The position numbers and the translations under genes are program-made. Of a stretch of 5,966 nt of DNA, positions 1-5,645 are shown in pieces; the stretch's first letter is position 1, and every line of letters starts with the position of its first letter. This DNA is from Methylococcaceae bacterium UBA4132 (GTDB taxonomy: Bacteria > Pseudomonadota > Gammaproteobacteria > Methylococcales > Methylomonadaceae): the NCBI GenBank assembly GCA_002380945.1, contig DFWO01000155.1, positions 1 through 5,966 of the forward strand. Reading direction: 5' to 3'. Under the pieces are notes generated by a model that had not been told where the DNA came from, did not search any database, and worked only from the letters and a program-made list of their open reading frames with translations.

Positions 1-160
1 ATCACTTTGATTTTTACCACTACCTATGATTCTTCGTAAATTCACTTTTCTTGAACGACCACCTGGTAATGCTTCGAGCAATAGCGGCTCGAACAATTTT
101 CATTTTTTATCGTTTAAGTCCGTTGGATAACCCTTGGACTCGTGCAGTATGCTTTTTCAT
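1..160 (-). pseudogene. IS5-family transposase, N-terminal remnant (frameshift and internal stop, runs off left edge)
   Basis: Reading the minus strand from an ATG at 160-158 gives MKKHTARVQG, then continues in the neighbouring frame as GYPTDLNDKK, a TGA stop (102-100), KLFEPLLLEALPGG and RSRKVNLRRII. This follows the usual start of IS5-type (DUF4096) transposases: YPTDLxDxxW, then a hydrophobic EPLLP-like stretch, GGRPRK and a DLRR-like segment. The stop sits exactly where the family has its conserved tryptophan, so TGG became TGA. The frame change is explained by one extra G in the GGG run (plus-strand CCC at 131-133). After RRII the last eight codons before the edge no longer resemble the family as I recall it, so more damage or an unusual branch is possible. 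The product cannot be functional. Family assignment is by pattern recall, not alignment. Confidence 0.75.
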
Positions 161-192
161 CGTCAACAATCGCAAAAATCATTATTCTTACA

Positions 193-271
193 GTTTTGGC
201 AAACTTTTAAAACATATACTTAATTCTGCGCAGAGTTTGACTATTCTACGCCATCACGACTCTGCCAAACC
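193..271. repeat. Cluster of short inverted repeats upstream of the transposase remnant
   Basis: GTTTTGGCA (193-201) is matched in inverted orientation by TGCCAAACC (263-271) with one mismatch. Inside this pair, GCAGAGT (230-236) pairs perfectly with ACTCTGC (259-265), and TCTGCGCAGA (225-234) is itself a perfect palindrome. No credible protein is encoded here. The arms could be a decayed insertion-sequence end, since the transposase remnant points away from this side, or a folded leader. Neither reading can be settled without the other end of the element. Confidence 0.35.
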
Positions 272-290
272 AGTGTCCGTACTCGAAAAA

Positions 291-320
291 TGTTAATGGC
301 TGTTAATAATGGTTAATTTT
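291..320 (+). repeat. Three phased GTTAAT direct repeats, 10-base period
   Basis: GTTAAT occurs at 292-297, 302-307 and 312-317, exactly ten bases apart, so all copies face the same side of the helix. The three 10-base units are TGTTAATGGC, TGTTAATAAT and GGTTAATTTT. A fourth copy in inverted orientation, ATTAAC, is at 363-368. The cluster lies about 55-80 bases upstream of the proposed -35 element for pyrF. It could be an operator or an intrinsically bent upstream element. No known regulator is assigned. Confidence 0.5.
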
Positions 321-373
321 CCCTCATTAGCTTTCAGCATAGCGAAATTGCCTTCTACAGATATTAACAATAC

Positions 374-403
374 TGGACTTTGCAAATTGAAAAAGGCTAT
401 TAT
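374..403 (+). promoter_or_regulatory. Candidate sigma-70 promoter for the pyrF unit
   Basis: A -35 candidate TGGACT (374-379, 4 of 6 consensus bases) and a -10 candidate TATTAT (398-403, 5 of 6) are separated by 18 bases. Transcription would begin near 410, leaving a leader of about 35 bases before the pyrF ATG. The surrounding DNA is AT-rich. No terminator-like hairpin or leader peptide is seen between here and the gene, so attenuation of the kind known for some pyrimidine genes is not supported. Confidence 0.4.
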
Positions 404-444
404 GCTTGCCCAGTGTTTTTAACCATTAAAATAATTTCGCAACT

Positions 445-1170
445 ATGACTGATTCTTTTATCTCAACTAAATCCATTCCTGTTCGTGAACGCTTAATTAT
501 GGCTCTGGATGTACCTAGTCTGTCTGAAGCACGAGCCTTAGTTGAAGAATTAGGTGATGCCGTTATTTTTTATAAAGTGGGCATGGAATTGTTTATGTCA
601 GGCGATTATTTCGGCTTTATTGAATGGTTGAAACAACAAAATAAAAAAGTATTTGTTGATTTAAAGTTTTTTGACATTCCTGAAACGGTCGGTCGGGCAA
701 TTAAAGCCTTGAGCAGTAAGGGCGTTGATTTAGCGACCATTCACGGTAATGATGCCATTATGGAAGCGGCTGCACAGGTTAAAGGAGATTTAAAAGTCTT
801 GGCAGTTACGGCGTTGACCAGTTTGGATAGAGGTGATTTGAACGATTTGGGTTTTCAATGTGATGTGCAGGCGTTGGTGTTATCGCGTGCTAAACGGGCA
901 TTACAAATTGGTTGTGATGGTGTGGTGTCGTCTGGCTTAGAGGTTTCGCTCTTAAGAAAAGAACTCGATCACAAATTATTAGTCATTACCCCAGGTATTC
1001 GTCCTGTCGATAACCGTGAAGACGGCGATCAAAAACGGGTAGTTAGTGTGGAAATGGCGTTTCAAAATGGCGCGGATTATATCGTTGTTGGTCGCCCCAT
1101 TCGCGATGCGAGTGATCGCAAAGCCATGGCAGAAAAAATTCAGGCGCAAATTCTGGCGCAATTCTCTTAA
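445..1170 (+). CDS. pyrF: Orotidine 5'-phosphate decarboxylase
   Basis: This cytoplasmic enzyme converts orotidine 5'-phosphate to UMP, the last step of de novo UMP synthesis. The 241-residue protein is a complete TIM-barrel of the usual family length. Visible landmarks are ALD (20-22), K44 in FYKVG, the catalytic motif DLKFFDIP (72-79) supplying D72, K74 and D77, the TPGIRP loop (182-187) and the phosphate-binding VVGRPI segment (214-219). The ATG at 445 has no obvious Shine-Dalgarno sequence. The next Met, residue 19, would leave no residues before the MALD strand and also lacks a ribosome site, so 445 is preferred. The gene is first of three co-directional genes, followed 17 bases later by the membrane protein gene. 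Expression probably comes from the promoter near 374-403. Confidence 0.96.
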   Translation: MTDSFISTKSIPVRERLIMALDVPSLSEARALVEELGDAVIFYKVGMELFMSGDYFGFIEWLKQQNKKVFVDLKFFDIPETVGRAIKALSSKGVDLATIHGNDAIMEAAAQVKGDLKVLAVTALTSLDRGDLNDLGFQCDVQALVLSRAKRALQIGCDGVVSSGLEVSLLRKELDHKLLVITPGIRPVDNREDGDQKRVVSVEMAFQNGADYIVVGRPIRDASDRKAMAEKIQAQILAQFS

Positions 1171-1187
1171 TTCCTAGCGCGGTATTC

Positions 1188-1916
1188 ATGCCATTTTCTC
1201 CTGAGTTTACCAGTTCATATCTAGTCGCTTTTGCGATGGGGCTATTTAGCAGTATGCACTGCATAGGTATGTGTGGTTCTATTATCGGCACATTAACGCT
1301 CAGTCTTAGTCCCGATATACGCAATAACAAAGCGAGGCTACTCCCGTTTGTGTTTAATTATAACTTGGGGCGTGTAACCAGTTACACCATAGCAGGTGGC
1401 TTAGCGGGCATTGTCGGTGTGTTAATGATTATGCCGTTTGGTGAACTACACGGACATAGAATTCTGCAATTATTATCAGCACTGATCATGATGAGTGCGG
1501 GTTTATACATAGCAGGTTGGTTTCCACGTTTTGCCTATATTGAAAAAATCGGCACGCGTTTTTGGAAAAAAATAGAACCGTTTGGTCGTAAATTGATTCC
1601 CGTTAAAACCTATACGCAGGCATATTTATTTGGTATGGTTTGGGGATGGTTGCCGTGTGGTTTAGTTTATACCGCGCTGGCAGTTGCCGCTACGGCGGGT
1701 GATGTCAGTAAAAGTGCCTTGACTATGTTAGCTTTTGGCTTTGGGACTTTACCCGCTGTCATGGGAGTCGGTATAATGACCAGCGTTTTGACAAGGCTAT
1801 CCCGAACGCAACGTTTTAAACAAATTATTGGCTTATTTATGATTATTTTAGCGTTGTTAGCCGCACTGCCGTGGCTTAATCCAATGGCGTTCCTTCACAC
1901 TTCAGTAACACATTAA
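1188..1916 (+). CDS. Sulfite exporter TauE/SafE-family (DsbD-like) six-helix membrane protein
   Basis: The 242-residue protein is almost entirely hydrophobic, with likely membrane helices near residues 10-38, 60-83, 92-111, 145-170, 176-200 and 212-232. A basic loop (about 112-144) divides it into two three-helix halves. The first helix carries MHCIGMCG (23-30, with H24, C25 and C29) and the fourth carries WLPCGLVY (154-161, with C157). These motifs match the COG2836 / DsbD_2 type of TauE/SafE proteins, which are related to the electron-carrying core of DsbD and CcdA and are often found near cytochrome oxidase maturation genes. That suggests a role in thiol redox or metal handling across the inner membrane; actual sulfite export is not shown. 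The ATG at 1188 is kept because a later start would cut into the first helix; no clear ribosome site precedes it. It lies 17 bases after pyrF and 10 before the regulator gene. Family is fairly sure, substrate unknown. Confidence 0.82.
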   Translation: MPFSPEFTSSYLVAFAMGLFSSMHCIGMCGSIIGTLTLSLSPDIRNNKARLLPFVFNYNLGRVTSYTIAGGLAGIVGVLMIMPFGELHGHRILQLLSALIMMSAGLYIAGWFPRFAYIEKIGTRFWKKIEPFGRKLIPVKTYTQAYLFGMVWGWLPCGLVYTALAVAATAGDVSKSALTMLAFGFGTLPAVMGVGIMTSVLTRLSRTQRFKQIIGLFMIILALLAALPWLNPMAFLHTSVTH

Positions 1917-1926
1917 CGAGACAACT

Positions 1927-2883
1927 ATGGACTATTTCAACACGATCGTAGGGCAATCGCCAGCATTGGATTCCTTAATTCGCAGTGCGCGGTTAGTTGC
2001 TAGTACTGATGTTACCGTTCTACTGAAAGGTGAAACAGGTACTGGCAAGGAAATTCTTGCTACCGCTATACAAAAACAAAGTTCACGCGCTAATAAAGCC
2101 TTTATCACGCTTAATTGTGCTGCATTGCCTGAAAGTCTGATTGAATCTGAATTGTTTGGTCACAGAAAGGGCGCGTTTACAGGGGCAATCTCTAATACGC
2201 AAGGACTGTTACAAGCAGCGGATGGCGGTACTTTATTTCTCGATGAAATTAATTCGTTACCTGTTGCTATTCAAGCAAAACTGTTGCGCTTTTTGGAATC
2301 TGGCGAATGCTTAGCGGTAGGTGATGTTAGCTCTTATAAAGTTGATGTGCGTGTAATTGCGGCTACCAACGCTGATATAAACCAACAAATTGATGCGGGT
2401 GAATTTAGACGCGATTTGTATTATCGGCTGAATGTGGTGCCATTAGAATTACCAGCACTGTCGCAACGCACTGAAGACATTGAGCATTTAATCAAGCATT
2501 TCTTAGCATTATTTGCTGATACCTATTCAATTGTCGCACCTAAATTTAGTAAGTCCGCTTTAAAAATCCTGAAAGCTTATTCATGGCCAGGCAATATTCG
2601 TGAGTTGCGTAATCTGTGCGAAAGGCTGAGTATTTTATTGGCAGGTAGAACCATAGAACCAGAAAACTTACCTTTAGAGTTTATTAGAGCCAGTGATACG
2701 CCTAAAGCAACGGGGTTTACTTTACCAGAAACAGGGTTGCAACTGGATGCTTTAGAAGCTAATTTGATTCATCAAGCTCTTAATCGGACTCAAGGCAACC
2801 GTAGTAAGTCTGCTAGATTGCTGGGACTGTCCAGAGATACCTTGATTTATCGTATGCAGAAACACGGTGTGGCATCACACTAA
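1927..2883 (+). CDS. Sigma-54-dependent transcriptional activator, AAA+ and Fis-type HTH only
   Basis: The 318-residue protein is a bacterial enhancer-binding protein that would use ATP hydrolysis to open promoters bound by sigma-54 RNA polymerase. In order it shows Walker A GETGTGKE (35-42), the sigma-54-contacting GAFTGA loop (82-87), Walker B GGTLFLDEI (100-108), the sensor I ATN (146-148), the arginine-finger region RRDLYYRL (161-168), sensor II WPGNIREL (220-227), and a C-terminal Fis-like helix-turn-helix (about 275-315, with NRSKSARLLGLSRDTLIYRM). The AAA+ domain begins within ten residues of the start, so there is no receiver, GAF or PAS domain. The layout and length resemble PspF (about 325 residues), which is controlled by a partner protein rather than by phosphorylation. 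A weak GAG ribosome site (1918-1920) precedes the ATG. All motor motifs are intact. The target promoters are not known, and I see no sigma-54 promoter in the window. Confidence 0.92.
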   Translation: MDYFNTIVGQSPALDSLIRSARLVASTDVTVLLKGETGTGKEILATAIQKQSSRANKAFITLNCAALPESLIESELFGHRKGAFTGAISNTQGLLQAADGGTLFLDEINSLPVAIQAKLLRFLESGECLAVGDVSSYKVDVRVIAATNADINQQIDAGEFRRDLYYRLNVVPLELPALSQRTEDIEHLIKHFLALFADTYSIVAPKFSKSALKILKAYSWPGNIRELRNLCERLSILLAGRTIEPENLPLEFIRASDTPKATGFTLPETGLQLDALEANLIHQALNRTQGNRSKSARLLGLSRDTLIYRMQKHGVASH

Positions 2884-2889
2884 TCATTT

Positions 2890-2917
2890 TGGAGTACAAA
2901 CTTAAGTTTGTACTCCA
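2890..2917. terminator. Perfect 28-base palindrome between convergent genes, possible bidirectional terminator
   Basis: Two 14-base arms, TGGAGTACAAACTT and AAGTTTGTACTCCA, form a perfect palindrome in the gap between two convergent stop codons (2881-2883 plus, 2922-2924 minus). As RNA it would fold on either strand into a 12-base-pair stem with a four-base UUAA loop. Position and symmetry suit a shared terminator. However, neither side has a proper run of U after the stem: plus-strand RNA continues AUUACUUAAAG and minus-strand RNA continues AAAUGAUUAG. It may instead block read-through or protect 3' ends, or be a palindromic repeat or protein-binding site. Confidence 0.55.
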
Positions 2918-2921
2918 TTAC

Positions 2922-3668
2922 TTAAAGACTTTGTAGTCTTGCTTGTCGCATTAGTTGTTTTAAATCTTTCACAGTCTGCGCCAAACCTGAAAATAACGCT
3001 TGGGCGATAATTGAATGACCGATATTTAGCTCGACGATTTCAGGTATCGCACAGATTGCTTCCACATTGTAAAAATTCAAACCATGCCCTGCGTTCACTT
3101 GCAAGCCCGCACTGTAGGCATAATGCGCTGCTAAACGAATGCGCTCGAATTCTTCAGCTTGTTGTACGGGTGTTTTGGCATCAGCATAACAACCTGTATG
3201 CAGTTCTATCACAGGCGCACCAGCCTTAATCGCCGCATCAATTTGGACTTCTTCTGGATCAATAAATAACGATACTTCAATGCCTGCTTCGGCTAATTTA
3301 TCACAGGCTGATTGTAAGCGTGGTAAGTTGCCTGCGACATCCAAACCACCTTCGGTGGTCAGCTCTTGACGTTTTTCAGGCACTAAACAACAGGCATAAG
3401 GCTGAACTTTGACCGCAATCGCAATCATTTCATCGGTCACGCCCATTTCCAGATTCAAGCGTGTGTGTATCAAGTCTTTGAGTAAGAAAATATCACGGTC
3501 TTGAATATGGCGACGGTCTTCACGCAAATGTGCAGTAATACCATCCGCACCTGCTTGTTCAGCAATTAGTGCGGCTTGTACTGGTTCAGGATATAGCGTG
3601 CCGCGTGCTTGTCTTAAGGTAGCGACATGATCAATATTGACACCTAATAAAATTAACTGTTTTTCCAT
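2922..3668 (-). CDS. pdxJ: Pyridoxine 5'-phosphate synthase
   Basis: The enzyme condenses 1-deoxyxylulose 5-phosphate with 3-amino-2-oxopropyl phosphate to form pyridoxine 5'-phosphate, the ring-closing step of vitamin B6 synthesis. From the chosen start it has 248 residues, the usual size. Visible motifs are GVNIDHVATLRQAR (9-22), TAHLREDRRHI (45-55, with H47, R49 and H54), NLEMG (72-76, E74), LVPEKR, TTEGGLD, SLFIDP, VNAGHGLN and ELNIGHSII. H47, R49, H54 and E74 correspond to H45, R47, H52 and E72 of the E. coli enzyme. An in-frame ATG at 3683-3681 would add five residues (MIEAN) and overlap era. The ATG at 3668-3666 is preferred because a GAGG ribosome site lies five bases upstream and the resulting N-terminus matches the family. 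It is the last gene of the lepB-rnc-era block, seven bases after era. Confidence 0.95.
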   Translation of the reverse strand: MEKQLILLGVNIDHVATLRQARGTLYPEPVQAALIAEQAGADGITAHLREDRRHIQDRDIFLLKDLIHTRLNLEMGVTDEMIAIAVKVQPYACCLVPEKRQELTTEGGLDVAGNLPRLQSACDKLAEAGIEVSLFIDPEEVQIDAAIKAGAPVIELHTGCYADAKTPVQQAEEFERIRLAAHYAYSAGLQVNAGHGLNFYNVEAICAIPEIVELNIGHSIIAQALFSGLAQTVKDLKQLMRQARLQSL

Positions 3669-3673
3669 GTTAG

Positions 3674-3677
3674 CCTC
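3674..3677 (-). promoter_or_regulatory. Ribosome binding site of pdxJ, overlapping the era stop codon
   Basis: GAGG on the minus strand (CCTC at 3674-3677) lies five bases before the ATG at 3668-3666 and shares bases with the era TGA (3678-3676). This fixes the pdxJ start at 3668 rather than at the upstream in-frame ATG at 3683, and suggests that ribosomes finishing era re-initiate on pdxJ. Confidence 0.65.
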
Positions 3678-4557
3678 AATCATTAAAACCTAAACTCTGT
3701 AACGCTCGTTCATTATCTGACCAGCCTTTTTTGACTTTAACCCACAGTTGTAAATAGACTTTTTGATCGATCAGTTTTTCTATATCAAGGCGGGCATCAG
3801 TGCCAACTTTTTTCAACATTTCGCCGTCTTTGCCGATAACGATGTTTTTTTGCGTCATGCGTTCGACCCAAATAATGGCGTATATTTTAGTAATAGTTGG
3901 CTTTTCTTCGTAGCGTTCTATTTCCACGGTGAGTGAGTAGGGCAGTTCTGCACCTAAGCGACGCGTCAGTTTTTCTCTAACAATTTCTGCGGCTAAAAAG
4001 CGTTCAGAACGGTCAGTAATTTGATCTTCAGGATAAATTAAGTCACTTTCAGGCAATAACCCCATAATCAAACTTTCCAGTTCAGCTAGGTTAGTGCCTT
4101 TTAATGCCGAAATAGGCACTAAATGTTGAAACGGAAAACGGTGTTGCGCCTCCGCAAAAAATGCCAGAATTTTTTCTTTGTCTTGAACTTTATCGACTTT
4201 ATTGACAGCCAGAATGACAGGTAAGCCTGCTTGTTCGAGTTTTTTAAAAATAATTTCATCGTATTCATGCCACGATAAACCATCTATTAACCAGACAATC
4301 ACATTTACGCCCAACAATGTGGTATCTGCGGTACGGTTTAAATAGCGGTTTAATGCTCTTTGTTCGCCGCTGTGCATTCCAGGGGTATCCATATAAATGG
4401 CTTGCCCTGCTTCGGTGGTGTTAATACCTAAAATGCGGTGGCGGGTGGTTTGTGGTTTACGCGAGGTGATGCTGATTTTTTGTTTCAGCAAATGATTCAT
4501 CAGTGTTGATTTACCGACATTGGGACGACCTATTAGGGCGACGAAACCACAATTCAT
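3676..4557 (-). CDS. era: GTPase Era, 16S rRNA-binding ribosome assembly factor
   Basis: Era binds the 3' end of 16S rRNA and uses GTP to guide maturation of the 30S subunit. The 293-residue protein is close to the E. coli length of 301. The GTPase domain shows G1 GRPNVGKS (10-17), G2 around QTTRHR (36-41), G3 DTPG (57-60), G4 NKVD (119-122) and G5 SALKG (150-154). The C-terminal KH RNA-binding domain contains IVIGKDGEMLKKVG (239-252), followed by the basic LWVKVKKGW segment. Its ATG overlaps the rnc stop as ATGA (4557-4554), and AAGGA lies six bases upstream of the start inside rnc, so translation is very likely coupled to rnc. All nucleotide-binding motifs are intact. Confidence 0.97.
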   Translation of the reverse strand: MNCGFVALIGRPNVGKSTLMNHLLKQKISITSRKPQTTRHRILGINTTEAGQAIYMDTPGMHSGEQRALNRYLNRTADTTLLGVNVIVWLIDGLSWHEYDEIIFKKLEQAGLPVILAVNKVDKVQDKEKILAFFAEAQHRFPFQHLVPISALKGTNLAELESLIMGLLPESDLIYPEDQITDRSERFLAAEIVREKLTRRLGAELPYSLTVEIERYEEKPTITKIYAIIWVERMTQKNIVIGKDGEMLKKVGTDARLDIEKLIDQKVYLQLWVKVKKGWSDNERALQSLGFND

Positions 4558-5240
4558 TGCTTATCCTTATTTTTTAATAACTGGAGCATTTGCTCGGCTG
4601 CCGCTTGTTCGGCTTTTTTTCTGGAAATACCCGATCCTATTGTCGCTGTGGTTAATAACGGAATAGTACACTTGACCTTAAACGTTTGCTCATGAGCAAG
4701 TCCAGACATCGTGATTAACTCATAATCAGGCAAGTCCATTTTTTTGGCTTGCATCAATTCTTGTAATTGAGTTTTAGGGTCTTTTTGCCAATTATCTAGG
4801 GATAAGTTGGCTAGTTTTTTTGCAAATAACTGGGCTATCCAATGCTGACAGGCGGCTATGCCTTGATCAATATATAAGGCAGCTATAATGGCTTCTAGTG
4901 CGTCTGACAAAATAGAGTCGCGGCGAAAACCACCGCTTTTTAATTCACCTGAGCCTAGTAATAAATAATCGCCCATCTGATGTTCTCTAGCTAATTCTGC
5001 CAATGAACTTTGATTAACTAAACTGGCTCGTAGGCGACTTAATACACCTTCGGGCGCAGTTGGAAATTGCTCATACAGTCGTTCAGCGATAACAAATCCT
5101 AAAATAGAATCGCCCAAAAACTCTAGTCGTTCATTATTTTTTGAACTGAAACTACGATGGGTTAAAGCCATAGTAAACAGTGCAGGATTATTAAATGTTA
5201 ATCCCAGCTTCTTACATAAGACTTCTGGTTTTTTTATCAC
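4554..5240 (-). CDS. rnc: Ribonuclease III
   Basis: RNase III cuts double-stranded RNA, including the precursor stems of 16S and 23S rRNA, and processes some mRNAs. The 228-residue protein has the full catalytic domain with the signature NERLEFLGDS (36-45, E40 and D44) and SDALEAIIAALYIDQG (112-127, D113 and E116). A C-terminal double-stranded RNA-binding domain follows (about 153-225), with DPKTQLQELMQ and SRKKAEQAAAEQML. The four acidic residues match E41, D45, D114 and E117 of E. coli with an offset of one. The start is GTG (5240-5238), three bases after the stop of the DUF4845 gene. The only ribosome-site candidate is AAGGG, about ten bases upstream inside that gene, so coupling is likely. 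The stop overlaps the era start. Confidence 0.96.
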   Translation of the reverse strand: MIKKPEVLCKKLGLTFNNPALFTMALTHRSFSSKNNERLEFLGDSILGFVIAERLYEQFPTAPEGVLSRLRASLVNQSSLAELAREHQMGDYLLLGSGELKSGGFRRDSILSDALEAIIAALYIDQGIAACQHWIAQLFAKKLANLSLDNWQKDPKTQLQELMQAKKMDLPDYELITMSGLAHEQTFKVKCTIPLLTTATIGSGISRKKAEQAAAEQMLQLLKNKDKQ

Positions 5241-5243
5241 TAC

Positions 5244-5633
5244 TTACTGACCCTTAATATCAACGCTATCATCAAACTGAACTAGAATACTCGCATTACC
5301 AACAATTTTTTTAACCACTTCATATTCAATATGTACTTTTGTATTACCAGTCTCTTCTTTAGTAATAGAGACATTTTCTGCTGTTATTAAATTATCAATA
5401 TTATTCATGCCCAGTATTTTGAATAGTCTGTTTGAAAGTTGAGCTACACTTTCTTCTGATTCCATTTCTTCAGAGCTTTTCTTAAGTGATGCTAACGCGC
5501 CTGTTACTTTACCGTGATCCATATAGATGGGCAAAATAGCAAGAGCTAAAAAAAATATAGAACCTACCACAATGCCTACGCAAATCATAGAAATCAGGGT
5601 CATGCCTTGTTGTTTTTTGAGAGAGGTTTTCAT
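5244..5633 (-). CDS. DUF4845 family single-pass membrane protein
   Basis: This 129-residue protein has a short basic N-terminus (MKTSLKKQQG), one membrane helix (about 12-36) and a soluble, charged C-terminal domain that probably faces the periplasm. The position between lepB and rnc, the size and the N-terminal pattern match DUF4845 proteins of Gammaproteobacteria, whose function is not established as far as I know. The KKQQG-MTLIS stretch looks like a type IV prepilin cleavage site (G followed by MTLI), but the usual glutamate at mature position 5 is serine, so pilin-like processing is doubtful. GGAG five bases before the ATG supports the start. It begins 12 bases after lepB and ends three bases before rnc, so it belongs to the same operon. 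Confidence 0.8.
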   Translation of the reverse strand: MKTSLKKQQGMTLISMICVGIVVGSIFFLALAILPIYMDHGKVTGALASLKKSSEEMESEESVAQLSNRLFKILGMNNIDNLITAENVSITKEETGNTKVHIEYEVVKKIVGNASILVQFDDSVDIKGQ

Positions 5634-5645
5634 TTTTTCTCCAGA

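Noticed and set aside
100..102. TGA read as tryptophan (recoded genetic code)
   Set aside because: era and rnc both end in TGA and conserved tryptophans elsewhere in the window are TGG, so the code is standard and the TGA is a lesion.
73..108. Hairpin TTCGAGC / GCTCGAA followed by a T-rich stretch, resembling a plus-strand terminator
   Set aside because: The bases are explained as transposase codons on the minus strand (FEPLLLE), the T-run starts late and is interrupted, and no plus-strand gene ending here can be shown.
51..296. Plus-strand open frame of 81 codons starting with TTG
   Set aside because: It is antisense to the transposase remnant over its first 110 bases, has no ribosome site, uses a rare start codon and resembles no family. 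The opposite strand explains the region better.
394..409. Sigma-54 promoter-like GGC...TTGC upstream of pyrF
   Set aside because: The spacing between GG and GC is 11 instead of 10 bases and the -24 element is poor. Sigma-54 promoters tolerate little spacing change.
979..1330. Minus-strand open frames across the end of pyrF and start of the membrane protein gene
   Set aside because: They lie antisense to two well-supported genes and encode nothing recognisable.
3011..3229. Plus-strand open frame inside pdxJ
   Set aside because: It is antisense to conserved PdxJ motifs, with no family resemblance.
3669..3683. Longer pdxJ start at 3683 overlapping era
   Set aside because: It adds MIEAN, which matches nothing in the family, whereas the ATG at 3668 has a well-placed GAGG and gives the expected N-terminus.
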